A stretch of 64,000 bases of DNA from positions 46,827-110,826 of the forward strand of contig ML769617.1 in assembly GCA_009733575.1 (NCBI GenBank), written 5' to 3'. Positions 30,959 through 45,307 of this stretch are shown here, piece by piece. The notes under the pieces were generated by a model. It ran no database searches. It was not told the DNA's origin and was given only the letters and a program-made list of their open reading frames with translations. Both the position numbers and the translations under genes were made by a program. Position 1 is the first letter of the stretch, and each line of letters begins with the position of its first letter. Source of the DNA: Gymnopus androsaceus JB14 (Eukaryota; Basidiomycota; Agaricomycetes; Agaricales; Omphalotaceae).

Positions 30959-31473
30959 TTCAAAATTTCCCAAGAGGCTGTAGCACTCGCTAAATCAGTG
31001 GTTGTGTTTGCATTCTCTCAAGGCTTTCTGCCGTGTGATAATGTATAGTCTAGTCTCACAAGATAAACGGACAAGTTCATATAAAATTGTTGGATGTTAG
31101 TGAGAAATGAGAGAAATGAGAGAAAAACGTCGCAAAGTTAGAAAATCAATCGAAAATTGTGCGGGCCCATCGCCTTTTTGATGAAGCTATGCAATACGTG
31201 CATACATTCAACCAATTCGTCGTAGACGACGTGGGACGACGTGGAACGCTCTTAGCGACGCCGACGGCTTGGCTCCTAAATCATCCACGTACGTCGAATT
31301 TCATGCGCGCGATATTAGGGAGCAAAGATAATGGTTACTGGGTGCGACTCTAGTAATAAGAAAAGTGAACCAGGCGATTTATCTGGCTGAATGATTAATT
31401 TTACAATGTACTCGAGCGAGAAAAATATGTAAGTAATCAATAAGTATGTGAGAGATATTGTGTTCGTATGTGT
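30959..31473. other. intergenic region between convergent OST3 and SEC16
   Basis: A gap of 515 bases with a short GAGAAAT triplication near 31102-31125 and a possible 64-codon frame at 31159-31353 without recognisable content. Probably 3' ends only. Confidence 0.5.
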
Positions 31474-34400
31474 CTATGAGGCGCCTTCTTGTTGGAGGAC
31501 ATCTACGTATCGACTCCGAACGTTTCGCTTTGAGGCCTGGGATCGGGGTCGTCCGGGAGGGGGCGCAGGAGGAGCCAATCTGGATCCCGTAGGTGTGCTG
31601 GGAGCGGAACCAGGCCCACCTTCATCCGAAGGTACCAGATTTGACCGAACCCTCATTGGAGGTCTCGGAGCATTATCCATCGCTGAAGAGGCACGCGGGG
31701 GAGGAGGGCCCGCACTAGGAGGTCGTATTCCTGCTGAGGGCGGTCCAGTGCTAGGTGGTCTTGCACCTCCTGGAGACGCCGTCTGTGCCCTCGATGGAGG
31801 TGGAGGTGGTGTCGCCGGTTTAGCAGCCTCTTCCGAGCCAGACTGAAGGAAAGAAGAAAGATTAGACTACGTACATAGAGTTTCAGATAGACCTGAGGAC
31901 ATACCTTCTTGTTGACCCACTTTTTGAGGTTTGCGTCGTAGTAGAAGCTACTCTCTTCACCAAGGCTAGCTTTAACTGGCCCGGTAGAGTCGCGTTTCCA
32001 CAACCGGCTAAGCCAAGATCCACTTGCTGGTGCCGCTGCTCCTCCAGGTTTAATATCTGCGAAAACACCATCAATTGTGATCCAATGATAACTAGAAGAC
32101 TATTTACCTGGGCGAACCGGTACAGCCTTGGGTGGCTCTTTATCTTTGGGTTTCCCTGCATCATCACCCTCAGCCTTGGGCTTGGGCTTCGAGTTGCCAA
32201 AGCCAAGGTCATCATCTTCTTCTTCCTCAGTGCTATTCACCTGACTGTTGGACTTGCTATGAGATGTCGGCCCAACAGAATAATCATGGTTGTCCATCAA
32301 AGAGACGAAACCGTCAGAAACTGGGGTAAGAGCAGATCCGCTGAGTTGTACGAACGATGCAGCAGTCGGTGTCGCTACATTGTTGGAGCCCCACCAAGTG
32401 ACTTCTTGCCCTTCATCTTCCTCCGTCGAGTCGAGAGATGGTCGAGGAGTCAACAAATCATTCGAATTAGACGAGATCGCTTGTCCAAAGGATCGAGCTT
32501 GGGCTTGAGCAAATGTCGAAGTCGAAGCATTGGCGGAAGCTACCCTAGTAACGGGAGGGGGAAGTCTTGGGCGCGAGTGATCCATAGCCGATGCAGCTCT
32601 CTCTGTCGGGCCATTGGAAGCCAGCGAGTTGGTTGATAAAGCAGAGCCGGTTCGAGGCGGAGGCGCATAAGCATTCAGGTTGACCACCGAGTTTTGTGGT
32701 GATGGACTTGTAGATGTAGTGGTCGAAGAGATCGTGCTGTAATGCGAGAACGGACCCACGAACCCACTGTCTTCAGTCTTTTCACGCTGATGTTCAGCAG
32801 TAGTGGGAGATTCCATATCGCCTGTAACGAGCTTGGCGAAACGTCCTTCAAGCCAGCCTCCAAACCCGTCGAGACTTGGTTTAGTCAGCTTGCCGCCCAT
32901 CCATGAACCTCCTTTATCCGAATGATTGACACCAACAATTCGGTCAGATAAACCTTTGAGTCGTTCCAGTAGAACGCTGGTATAATATGGTGAAGGTCGG
33001 TTCATTGACGCCGTTATCGCCTCGCAGTATCTACAGTGCGAAATAAGCGGCAGTTACAACACAAAAGTCATATACACGAACCTGTTTGCAATAGGGACGT
33101 CGCCCAGTTCAGCGAGACAAACAGCCCGAATAAAGCGGTAGCCTTGAAGATGCGGCAAACCTCCAAACACTTCTTGACCTTTGGGTACTGGTGCAAGTGA
33201 AAGTGCAAACTCGTGAATCTCCGACAGAATGATGGGGTCCGGATCGCTCATAAAGTTTGAAAACAAATGAGGGTTTCGAGCACCAAGAAGAACGATACGA
33301 GCAGAAGGATGTTGTGGTCCCGCCACAGTGGACGTTTGAGGCGATAGAAGATAACTTTGGGTACGCAAAAATTAGGCTTTCATTTTTAATTACTTGTATG
33401 GAACTCACCAAACATGAGCTGCCTCAGTCCATCCATTACCTGCGAGTTGATCGCCCAACGCAGTTAATGTCGCAGACGTTTCGGATCCTACCGAGCCCGA
33501 AAGCATCATTGCAACGATCTCGGCCCATTTCGACAGAGATTCTGCGGGAATATTCGCTGCAGGCATGGGGACAGAGAAATTCGGTGTCATCGGAGTGGCG
33601 GCTACCGTCATAGGCGCCAATAATGCAGCGGCGGGATTCGACAAGGAGGTCTTTGGTACCAATTGATGAACTAGCAAAAAAGAAGACAACTCAACTCTCG
33701 AGAAAATTGTTACCAGTAACGAATAATAACGTACCCGATTTGGCACCTTGCCCAGAAAGTAAACTGTACACGACTCTCAAGCCTTCTCTTCCGGCCACGG
33801 CACCTTTCGTGGGGCTGGACGGCGTAGAAGCTGCCTGAGAAGGCAGTTCTGTCTTTAGGAACTCATTAACAACCTCTTGCCATGCATCCTTGTCGATTCC
33901 ACTAGCTATGATCATCGCGTGCGCCCACAATTTCTGGTCAAGTGCAAAATGATACGCTTGTCGGCGTTCTCCGCGAAGGAGGAAACCCTCGATTTTGTCC
34001 AACGCCGAGGGGCGGAGAGTGGTAATAGAGATGGGCGTTTCGTTAGTGCTCGAGGCTCCAGATAGACCCATGTAAGCACTATCTGCACCTTGCAAGTCAG
34101 CGATGGATGTAAACCCAGAAGCTTCGTTTGAATCCAGCGATGTTTGCGGTACTAGCGCGGCACGAACTGCGCCGTCGACAGCAGGCCTGTGGATCCGGTA
34201 AATGCTAATTTCTAACCAGAGAAAAGAGTATACTTACGTGCCAGACAGTTTCCCATCATTCTCGACCAAGATCTTCAGTATCTTGAACAAGACAACTTTA
34301 CTTTCCGTCCGGCCCTGATCCTCACTTCCCGAGAGCATATAACCAAGACCCTGCGATAGTTCCTCTGCCCGATCCTCTAAATATTTGATCACACGCGCCT

Positions 34401-36846
34401 TCTTCGTCTTCGTTTGAGCTGCAGCTCCTGGTCTTACCAAGCCAACCGTCGGAGAACCAGGGTCTGAAAACAGAGGTCCCGGGAATGTTGTTGAAGACAG
34501 ATTGAGCACAGAACTCGGTATCAATTTATTCAATACGCGAATTTCCACTCCTGTGGAATTTCTGGAAGCCAAAGCAACGTCAAACCCGGTATTCATTTTA
34601 TCGGCACCATGGAAGCATGTCACGAATTTCCCACCGAAACCAAAGCTGAATACAGGAACGCGAGCTCCTGCGCGACCGAGAGGGTCATTGGTGCCAAGAA
34701 GGGACGGAGAGGGAGCATACGCCGTGTATGTGGGGGCTTTCATTAAAATTTCCTGAGCGGAACCGAGGCCTGAAGAACCAAGGCCTGAGGATGGTGGAGG
34801 AACGGGCGACACTTGCTCATTTTCTGGGTAGTTGTATCTGGAACTGTAACCTCCATAGTCTGATTCATTAGACTGCAATCTACCGAGGTTCGGAGCAGCA
34901 TAAGGCCCGGGGTCTTCAGAGAGGGTGGATAATACCGATCCATTAGACATCGACCGATTCCGCGGAGGAGGCGCCGCTGGTTTGGAGCCAGGAAGGTACG
35001 GGCTGACACCATGAGGACCCTGTGGCTGAGGAGGAGACGATGTCGATTGTGCTGGAAAATAACTGTTTGTGGGGGCGTAGGGGTTGGAAGCGATGGGTGG
35101 ATTTGAAGGTAGCTTCTCAAGAGGAGCAGGCGATGACATCCGGTTATTAGGAGCATAAGGATCGAAAGTCGCATTGTTGGACAAAACCGGCGATGGGACG
35201 CGTTCCTCTGGAATTTGTCCAACCTTTGGACTATACAAGTCGAAAGATGAACCGGCACTATGATGAGTCGAGCCTGGAGATGTACGTATACCCGAGTTCG
35301 AGGACCTCGGTCTAGAGGGCTCGGACCCACCAGGTAAAGGGCTTTGGGTACGGAAAGCTCGCATGGAAGCGGCAGATGAAGCTCTTTTAGGTGGACCACC
35401 TATCACCGGAGGTGATGTCGAGTCTAGAGTACTCGCTCGAGGGGGCGCCGTACGAACTTCAGGAGAGCCATTTTGGGAACCGGTGTATTCAGGATAAGAG
35501 GCCTGATTCACAGCACCATTGTGAGAGTCTACAAAGGTGCTAGACGCTGTCGATTGTAACGGTTCCAACTCTGGATTGAGTTGGTTGTTTTCTGATTTGA
35601 CTTCTTCAGAGGGTGCAGTGTAAGGGTCATATAGAGAATCATGTGTCATATTATTGGGCGGATTTGGCGGTGCATAACTTTGTACGGCCCCGGAAGGCTG
35701 ATACGAATTAGAAGGCGGAGGGGCATAGGAGAGGGTAGCGCTGGCTCCATTAGAATGAGGAAGTCCTTCAATGTTTACACCGTTAGCTTGGTTCCGACCC
35801 ATGTTGCTGCCGTAGTTGGACGATATAGTGGGGGGTACGTTGTACGAAACGCTGGGTGGGCGAGAACCGCCGTTGGAAACACCAGGGGGCGGCGGAGGTA
35901 GTACGGAACGTTGGGTGGGAGGAAGCGGAGGAGGAGGAGAAAGAGATGTATAATGGTTGAAGGTGGGGGGAGAAGTAATATTTCGGGACTGTTTCCTCGA
36001 TGTCGTAGTGGGAAAAGGCGGATCGTATGCGTTAGACACTTTTGGTCGGGTCAAGGGAACCTTTGTCGCCGGGGGAGGAGGAGGGGGGATCACAGCACCG
36101 GTAGGAGCAGGGGCAGCCTGGTATCCGTATGGGTTTTGTGGAGGAGCTGTGTAGGAAGGAACGCCATAATTAGACTGTACAGGCGCTGCATATGAGCCAT
36201 AAGCCGCCTGTGTGGAAGCAGGGGGAGCAGGAGCATAAGTGTTGGCCACCTGAGGCTGAGCAGGTGTATAAGAGCCGTATGTGGATTGTGAAGCTGGAGC
36301 GTATGCCTGTGACGCATTAGACGGAGCATACGAGTCATAGCCTGATTTCGAAGGGGGAATCGCTGAATATGCCTGAGGAGCAGCTGCAATCTGCGAATTG
36401 TTGTACTGCGAGGGTGCGTATGCATTGTACGCTGCAAGATAGTGAGACTCTAAAATTTACCAACATCCGATCAACTTACCAGAGTTATACGAAGTCTGCT
36501 GCGAGTAACCTTGCCATTGTTCTCCATAGTTTTGAACAGGCTGTTGCGCTCCATAGTTCTGCTCCGTAGTGTTCTGAGGGACAGAATCATAACTGTTCGT
36601 TTCTGGCCATGAATTGTGCTGTTCTGCAGGCTGAAAAACAGCGTCCTGCGTGGACGCTGGTTCAGGATAGACCTGAGGGTCTGCCAAGAATTCCGGAGGT
36701 GAGGATGCATCATTTACAGCAAACAGGTCATCGTTTGCTTGATGGGTAGCGCTTGGCGGCTGAGAGTCTGAACCAAGGGAAGCGAAAGGGTCAGAAGCAG
36801 GATCTTCTGACCCGAAAAGCGAAGCAGCAGCTTCCAGGCCGCTCAT
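31474..36846 (-). CDS. SEC16: COPII coat assembly protein SEC16
   Basis: Large peripheral ER protein that organises ER exit sites and binds COPII coat proteins. ATG 36846 gives MSGLEAAASLFGSEDPASDP. A very long Pro/Ser/Tyr/Asn-rich region follows (about 36.4-34.8 kb). The central conserved domain starts near VPVFSFGFGGKFVTCFHGAD and ends near SKVVLFKILKILVENDGKLS. The alpha-helical ACE1 part contains ALDKIEGFLLRGERRQAYHF and LWAHAMIIASGIDKDAWQEV. The C-terminal conserved segment has SLGEESSFYYDANLKKWVNK, and the protein ends VDVLQQEGAS. Convergent with OST3. Exon limits are by splice consensus. Confidence 0.92.
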
Positions 36847-37455
36847 ATTATCCTTCAAGGAATTCGAGAGAGAATAATAAAAGGACACGAAGGAGCAGAG
36901 TAAAGACTCGAGATCGGAAGTGGTCTGACCGACTCTGACGTGTTCCAAATGACCGGGCGCCTGTTTCGGCGCGCGCGAGCTTGAATTGAATTCCAACTTC
37001 GCGTCGAGAACTGCCGCTTGAAAGCCAACCAAGAATAATGAGCGCGTAACAAATTTTGTATTCGACAGGATATTACTATGGTATGTGCAATGTATCCAAT
37101 TAGACGACGATGAGCTGTATGATGTATGTAACAAGGAGATATTTTGCAAAATAGCAACAGAACAAAGAACTCGGAAAGGTAAGAAGCAAGGTATAGGTAG
37201 TATAGAACACATTCCTTTGCTAGATGAAGAGAGGTCCGATTCCACTAGAGTTAGCATTATATGGTAAAGAAAGTATATCCGGCAAAGCAAGCGGGCGTAT
37301 CGATATTGCAAATGAGAGAGTATTCGATGATTATAGACGGTGGTTGCATATTTGTATATTACCGTTGAGATTCATGCGATAGTAAGCAAGGAGAAGCGAG
37401 TAGATTATTTGGATGCGTATTTTTGTAAAAGTCGTTCAACTAGTCACGACAAAGA
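36847..37455. other. intergenic region between SEC16 and the Pumilio gene
   Basis: About 610 bases holding the SEC16 promoter and the 3' region of the Pumilio gene. AT-rich; no distinct motif recognised. Confidence 0.5.
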
Positions 37456-40412
37456 TTAGAGATATTTAACAACAGAATAGGAAAGAAACGCACTCGAAAC
37501 TAAATTTTTATTGTAACCTTGAGAAAATCGACGCAAAGTAGCAAGTTGAGAACGAATCTGAGAAATGAGGGTATCGCGTTGATCTGGCTCGGCAACAACC
37601 ACAGCGCGCTGCAAGACATAGTCTGAGGTATAGCATTAGCATCAAAACACAAATCACACTCGACCCGATACGTACTGGCAAATGAATCCTTCATCATAGT
37701 ACCAACAGCCAATGCCTCGGGTCTGGATAATATAATCTCATTGATGAATTGACGACGAGTATCAGCGTCGGCATAGGTCAAGGCCTTTTCGCAGACGTTG
37801 GAGGAAAACCTATCCCGCGCCATATGAACGAGCTGCCCGCGTAATTTAGATATCACAAGAGCCTTGTCGTGCGGCTTTCCATGCTCAATCATGAACTGCA
37901 TGACATAGTTCTATTTTCCATGTGAGTTCCCTTGAGTTAACCGCGCAAAAAGATACAAGACTTACGCCGAACTGGTTCCGCATTAGTGTCACCGTGCATG
38001 CATGCAATTCTTCAATGAGAGGCGAAATCATGATTTCCGGCAAGTATTCGAGAGCGCGTTGAAGAACCCGACATCCGTATACATGACTAGCCAGTGGTTG
38101 TACATTTCCTCTGAACATGTGGATAAACGTCAGCCGTTCTGGAGCGACTCGTTCCATCATTTTCTGGATGACCTAAATCAAATAATAATGAGTTCAACAA
38201 TGTTATAGGGAAGGTGCCTCGTATCAACATACATGATTCCCATTTGGATCGTGAATACACTCCATGATATGTGGCTCCAATTCGCGAACGATCGCAGCTT
38301 GCTGGTCCGGAAGAATGCACTCAATGGCCTGCAGAAGAAAACATTGGCCAACATTACGAGTAATACTTGAGCTTGGGCATACCTTCTGCACCACTCGGCA
38401 GCCGTACATCTGCTTTGAAAGAGCTAGCACACGCCCCTCCATTTCCCCGGCTAACCTCGTCTTTTGCAGCTGGGTTCCGTGTTCGAATAACTTCTGTACA
38501 ACCTGTAAAAAAAAAGCATAGCAGTAGTGAGCAATGAATCGTATCAAGACTTAAAAAATACCAACGTAGTTGCCGAATACATCTTGGATTAACTGTAAAA
38601 TATTGGCCGGGACGATTTCATCGAAAACTTTTTGCTTTTCGTCACTGGAAGCAGTCTCCAGTTTCTGTTGAATAAACCGCGAGCCGTGCTGGTCGCCGCT
38701 GAATTCGACAACATAGCCCATGACATCCTGCAAATAAATTAGTAAACTTAGGTGCTCATAAAGAGGAAAGCTTAAGCTTACCCTCAACTCCCATCGGCGC
38801 GTTTTATTGGTACGGAAATCCTCGAGCAGAGGACTTCGTAGAGAGCTTTGTTGCATGTTATGGAACATCGTAAGTGCCATGTTTGCCTCATAGAGAGAAG
38901 GACCGGGTAGCATCAGAGGTAGCTGGGTATAATCCATGAGATTGGGGAAGACGGGCAAGGGGTTAGAGTGATTCGGTCGAGGAAACATCAAAGCCTGAGC
39001 CACAAGCTGTTGCTGTTGCATATTGAGATTATACTAGAATTGATTAGCGTCATCAATACAGAAGAGAGATTAAAAGCTTACCGAAAGTTCGCGCTTCTTA
39101 TCCAACGAAGTGGGAAGAACGGGAAGTTGAGAAAGAACCATGGGAGATGTAGGGAGGGGGAAACATTATGCCTTGCTGGGGAGGTCCGGCGGTGTAATAG
39201 TATTGAGATGCTTGGAGGACGAGGGTGTCCGAAATCGTAGAACGCGTTCGACTGATGATGAACGTCATTGGAAGGAGCGGGAACCAAACCTTGAGGGGGA
39301 ATGTTGGAGTACGTATGAGCAGGGGGTCTGTAGGCGGTCGCTGGGTCCAGCGGCCTGTGCTCATAGCCGTACGGGTACTCGGCGAATGGGGTATAATTGT
39401 TGCTGTAAGATGGACGCGGTAAAGGCATAGGATGTTGGGGACGTTGCATGACATTGGGAGGCATCGGGGGAGGCAAATTATTCCTCTGCCTCGCCGCATA
39501 GTCATCTTCAACAGCCATGCCACGATACCTCAACGAGGGGTCTTCAACAGCAGGGCTTATCAACGATTCATATCCCGATACACCGGTAGGAGAGTGCTGT
39601 TGTTGAGGATGCGACGCGGAGTAAGGCGCCGACACGAACGCAGAAGACGAGTTGTAGCGAGGGCCGGACTCCCTGTTGATATTATGATCGTACCCTGGAG
39701 GAGAAAGCTTCGCGGGGTGGTTGTCCTGCTAACGATGAGTACGTAGAAACTTCACGAGTCAGAGCTTGATTGTGAAAAACATACCGGTCTAGGAGCCGAG
39801 AAAGGCGCCGCCGAACCTTGCCTTTGCCTTGGATGGTGTAAGTTCAGTGGCGCCTGTTGAGCTTCATGCTGCAGAGAAAAAAAAAACGTTTAGTTGGCAG
39901 ATACACGCGTAATGAACTTTGAGACTTGCCGGCTGCGAGAAATCCTTCAAGTGAGAGCTCTGAGTAGCATCCTCATCTTGCATGCTACTGGCTGGTCGGG
40001 AGGAAGAGGACCAGCTTTCACGGATTGTTCCACGGTAGCCGGGGTCAGTTTGGGAAGAAGGAATGTCAGAGGCGGAGGCGGGATTGCGTTGAGAAGGGGA
40101 GCCAGGACCCCACAGCTAAAAGAAACTATGAATAACGAAGAAATAAACGAGATTTACGCGTCATTCTCACCTCCCAGCCCGAATTGTAGCCTACAAGACC
40201 AGGTCCACCAGTTACATTCACACCAAGCATATTTCCGGAGGTCGTTGGGGTAATCCGTCGGTTGGAGTGAGGTTGCTGAAGAGCCAATAGTTAACCGGGA
40301 ATTCAAGACGGAATAGCGTGTCAGTACAAACATTTGCTGGTGAGGGTATTGGGGAGTGAGTGCCAGATCTAGGAGACGAGCCAGAGGGTTTTCGCGATGA
40401 ATCTCGGGACAT
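37456..40412 (-). CDS. Pumilio/PUF-family RNA-binding protein
   Basis: Post-transcriptional regulator that binds 3' UTR UGUA-type sites. ATG 40412 gives [21 protein letters not shown] long low-complexity N-terminus (Pro/Ser/Asn/Tyr) follows over several exons. The C-terminal homology domain shows eight repeats with base-contact helices [54 protein letters not shown] and FANYVLQR, in canonical order. Several repeats are split by introns exactly inside these helices (for example FGNY/V). The frame used for the last exon ends SVVKYL with stop at 37456-37458. The N-terminal exon structure is less certain than the repeat domain. Confidence 0.92.
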
Positions 40413-41341
40413 ATAGAGGCGTTCGAGGAGAAAAGAGAAACAGAAAAACGAATGGCGCTTGTCTTTAATGGAGGGCGACAAGCAAGCCCGGAAGTTACTC
40501 CAACACCGAAATTTTGACCTAGAAGAAAGGGAGAGAAAATAATTATATCTATTGAACCTTCGTCACCTCGGAGGTTATAGTAAATTGGTAGTGCGGCACT
40601 GCCGTACCATATTGTTTCACATCAAATGAGCAATCACTCATTCAACTCAACGGTGACCTCGTTTTTCCCCTGTGTTCTTTGATGATCTCAAGTCCCCGGC
40701 TTCTCAGCTTCGATGCGCCTTGCAGGCGCGAAGATCCTTGCTTCGAAATTCAACGAACCGCTACATCTTCGGCTTTCTCCTGGGTCAAAAGCGCTCGGTT
40801 TTTCCTTGGTTATCGCGCGCCGTCTCGACGAACTGAACCTATATTTTTCTGCTCTATCTCGATATCAGGACCCTTGAGCGAGCTTATGGATCTTACGCGG
40901 CCCAGCCAAAAGGTAAGAATGTAGATGAATCATAAACAATCAAAGAACGTCACTGATCTTCGTGCATCTTAACAAAACTCGTTTTTTCTGAGCATGATAT
41001 CGGGCACCCACATTTCACTTCACTTCATGCATGTACAGTTATGTACTACAGTAAGTACTTATTGCCGAACCTTTAATTACTATTGTGGAAGGTTGAAAAG
41101 GATTTAAAAACATATGATGTCAACCCAGGGTCGCTTAGTCGGAGCTGAAAAAAGAGTCTATTTTGCAGGGCAAAGTCCAACACACCCACCGCATGGACCA
41201 TCGTGTTCGGTGCACCGGAGCTCACGCAGAGATATGTAGCCATTAGAATATTTCTTGTATATGCGCGTGGAAATACAGTGGGTATGCAGGGACGGGGAAC
41301 TAAGTAAAAAGATATAAGAATGGAGCACGACAGAACAAACT
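40413..41341. other. intergenic region upstream of the Pumilio gene
   Basis: About 930 bases. A plus-strand open frame at 40679-40924 has no recognisable content. Possibly a long 5' leader and promoter of the Pumilio gene plus the 3' region of the kinesin gene. Confidence 0.5.
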
Positions 41342-44300
41342 TCATCGAGAGTTGAAGAACCAGGATGCACGTTTCGCTGTGAAAGCCGTGTAAGTTATGG
41401 AGAGCTCAAAAACCACAAAAAAATGCTCACCTCCCGAGCTAGTAAACAGCAATCACCGATGGTTAGGAATGGAGAGAAATTAATTAGATTAGATATCAGT
41501 GCAGGAATGCTTAAAAAATTTCTTACCCTTCCTCGTTCTGCAATCGTCCCAACGGGCTCGACGGGTTTCCACCACCACCAGAAATCGGGGTTGGAATAGA
41601 TGTCGAAGTAGGAGCCCCACCACCGCCTCGAAGCGGCTTGGCGATTCGACCAAAGCTCAGAGGTGACGAGGCAGCTTTCTGAGCTGTAAGAATGGGGATA
41701 AAAATATCAATATCAGGAACCACTAAACCAAAAATACTTCCGGGGAAGTAAAACACTAACCCCTGGCTTGATCAAGGCGCTCTTTCACGGCCTGCAGTTG
41801 CGCCTCGAACTTCTGGTTTTGTACCGAGAGGCGTCGGTCGGCATCCTGCAGAAGCGCTTCGAGGTTCTGAATGCGTTCGTTTCGCGCAAGTAGTTTACGC
41901 TCCGCGATACCAGCCTCTTTCTTCAGCGTTGAATTTTGGTCCACGAGCTGAGAGTCAAACGAATAAACATAATGATCTGGAGAACGTGCCCAATAACACT
42001 GACCTGCTTCTGAACTACAGTCAACTGTTCCAAATTCCGTTCTAAGAAGGCCATCTTCTTCTGCTGAGCCTTGCTATTACTGTTCCTGATTACGTTGTTA
42101 TACTGCTCCTTGATTTCGTCTAGTTGGATTTCCAGTTCAACAACCTACATTTCGAAGGAGAAAATGGAAAAGACGGAGAGAATCAGGAATAAGCAAGTCA
42201 TCCGCAAAAAACCGACATCAAGCAGTATCCGCACCTTCTCGCAACGATTCTGCAAATCTCGCATGAGAGACTTTTTGACTCCATCGAATTCCGCAAGCTG
42301 TACGTTGATGGCCTTGCGTGTCCGCTCGAGATCTTGAGCACTTTCAGCTAGGTTCTTGCCGCCCTCGATACCCGCGGATGTGACGGCGAATGCTCGCTGT
42401 AGGAGGGAAAGAAAAGAAAGAGTAAGATGGGGGGAGAAAATAGCTAGGATAGGTAAAACGACAGAGAGACCGGCGCCACATACTTTGAGTTCTTCATTGA
42501 CGCTCTTCAAGCTGTCAATGGAAGCATTGAGCGTTCGGACTTCATTGGCTTTCAGGTCAATTTGCTGCTTGAGATCTGAGACCTCGCTGGCATGAGCATC
42601 ACGCTTCGCGGCGTATTGAGCTTCGAGTTTGTTCTATAATTTTGTTCAGCAAGGCGAAACAACTGAATTAAGAAAAACACGCCTTACCTTAAAGTCCGTC
42701 ATCGATTCGGCGACGTCAACGTTACTGGTCTCTTCATCGTGAATGGTTTTCTCTGTCGGCCCCAAATCAACTTAGAGCAAACAAAGCGTCGGCTGACGCT
42801 AATCTCACCTAAAAGTTCCTCGTACTCAGTCTCCAGAGTCGCAACACGGCTCTCTAGCTCATCTCTTCTCCTCGAAATCATCTCATTCTCTTCCTGGCTT
42901 TGCCTCAGCCTGTCTACTGTATCTCTAATTAGATTCTGGCCCTCCGTTAGTTGACGCCTGATGGCTGTAAGATCGTCGGAGGTCAAAGTCGAGCCATCAG
43001 TGTCCATGGTATCTAATTTCGCGAGGAGGGCTCGTAATTGCTCGTCCTTCTCGGAGAAAGTACCCTGCTATAAACAATATACCTCTTTAGTACTGACGGA
43101 AATGCAAAAGAACCCAGTAGACTAACCGTATCGAATTTGGCCATCATAAGAGCCATCTTCTCCTGCTTGCGTTTCTCCTTGTCTTCGGTAGACGCATCTT
43201 TCTGAGAAACTTTAAGGTCGGAAATTTGCTTCTTAAGCTCTTCCAACTCGGTTTTCGCGTCCGTGTTCTGCTCCTTGAGAATATCGATGGTGATGACACC
43301 CTCCTTGTTGTCATAGTCGAGTCGCTCAACTTGCAAGCGAAGCTCGTTGAGTTGACTAGACATCGACTTGTTCTCCTAATCATGACATCAGCAACTCTCT
43401 AGCGAGGTTAGAGGGGATGAACACTAACTTTGTTAACAGTAGCCTCTTGCTCTTTCAGGAACGTCAACTCTTCTTTGAGCTCCTTGACTAGCTTATCAGC
43501 AGTGACCAAAGCACTCTCCTTCTCAGCGAGGGCGTCGCTGAGTTCATTCTCTCGTCTCAAGAAGTCTTCTCGTTCGTCCTTCTCTAGACCGAGTACAGTC
43601 GGAGTTTGAGGTCGGCTTCCCAGTTCTGAACGGAGACCTTCAATAGCGGGGTTAATGGGAGTCATGCTACGAGAGGTGGTAGGTGTAGAGGGCGTAGGTG
43701 AGGTCGGTGGCTTGGGTGCTGCTGCTGCTGCTGCTGCAGAGGGTGGCGCAGAGGCAGGAGCACCTGCTTTAGCCGCGGTAGCCCACTCCGACTCTTCGAC
43801 CTGACCACCAGATCGCCAAATCGCGAGCTCTGCTTCTAAAGCAGCAATGTACTTTTGATAGCTCGTATTTGACGCCTGAGCCTTGGTCAAGAGTCCTTTC
43901 AACTCGGCCGGTGATAGTTCAGCATTAACACGAGCAGAGTTCTTGATCGATTTGGCACGGATACCAAAGCGGAGAGTGGAGAGGGTTTCTGCTTCGTTGT
44001 ATGATGAAGGAGAACAGTTGATGATGAGGGTGGTACGGGAGTTTCCTCCAAGAGATTCTTGGAGAATTCGAGTGAGCTTGGAGTCTCGATATGGGATGTA
44101 TTTGACCTGTTCAGACAGATCAATGCACGCAACGCAATCGCTGGGAAAAGATACGCACCTTGGGGTCTGTCAGTGCATTGATAACCATTCCCAGAGCCGA
44201 CAGAGATTTGTTAATCTTTTTCGCCTCTTCCAAAGTTTGACCAGATGCACCAGTCTTTCCGACCTTTTCCGAACCAGCCAAGTCGACCAAGTAGAGGTTT

Positions 44301-45307
44301 CCTGTTTTCTGCGCGCCAGTTTCAGTGTTCCTCTGATTAATGGTAATGAGAAAGATGGAATGTGATCGAGAAGACTCGGCGTTCATGTCTAGCAAACTAT
44401 TAGAAGGTAGTCGTACAGCGTACATTGGGTCATACGCACTTGTCGATGAAACTACTCGAGCAGCTCCTCCTGTCCGCATAATCTCGTAGACCTCTCGAGC
44501 GCTACTGACGTAGTAATCAGAGAGATTCTTGACGTAAACTCCCTTTGATTTCTCCTCATGTACCTGCAGATTGTCGTTTTGTGCTGGAAGAATGGTCAAG
44601 CTTTCTTGAATGGACGATCATGACGACGACTTACGTGCAAGCAGATCACGAATCTTTTCGAGATAGATTTCCATGTAGGAGACCTTGACGAGATATTCTA
44701 GATGGGCATCACTCTCGACGATGGACTGGAAGATCTGTTCAGTTATTCGAGGGATAATACCCTTGAGTTCCTCCGAGTCAATGTCGGCGCCCTGTAATCT
44801 GAAAGTAAATAACGAGCGTAATGCAAACGGTTGCGTCGCACCATCATGGTAAATGTCTTTCCACTTCCTGTCTGACCATACGCGAAGACGGTTCCGTTGT
44901 ACCCATCAAGAACATCTGTGATAATTTAAGCTAAGAAACGAGTGGTATCGCTCGAGATTAACGAACCTTTGACGATTCTGAAAAAGAACAATCAATCCAA
45001 GTAGAATAGAAAAGAAGAAAGAACACACTCTTTAACACCATAGTCAAAGACTTCCTTCTGCTGAGTGCCCATAGGGAACACTCTGTCAAACGTGAAGCCA
45101 TCTCTGTCTGGACCTGAGGTACTTTGCAGAGATCGTAGCTGAACGGTCGTATGGTCATCATTGAATGCCACGACATTCTCGCCTCCTTCACGCTGTTCAA
45201 TGGAATTTGGTGGCCGAAAACTGTAGAAATAATAGTGGATGAGGTGAACGTTGATTTCCAGTTGGACGGGCTCCTCACCGACAGACCACCTTGATGTTGT
45301 TGGACAT
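41342..45307 (-). CDS. kinesin-1 heavy chain
   Basis: Plus-end-directed microtubule motor for organelle and vesicle transport. ATG 45307 gives [20 protein letters not shown] after an intron within the first strand. The motor domain has the P-loop segment [32 protein letters not shown] (switch I) and [14 protein letters not shown] (switch II). A long coiled coil follows, with a Pro/Ala/Ser-rich hinge (43.6-43.8 kb). The last intron (about 41380-41527) joins RLQNEE to [11 protein letters not shown], the fungal kinesin-1 ending, with stop at 41342-41344. Without this splice the frame would stop directly after the donor, so the short last exon is easily missed. Confidence 0.93.

Noticed and set aside
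31159..31353. Open frame of 64 codons between OST3 and SEC16
   Set aside because: No motif, no promoter and no splice pattern; within expected chance length.
40679..40924. Open frame of 81 codons upstream of the Pumilio gene
   Set aside because: No recognisable content or intron signals; more likely leader or promoter sequence.
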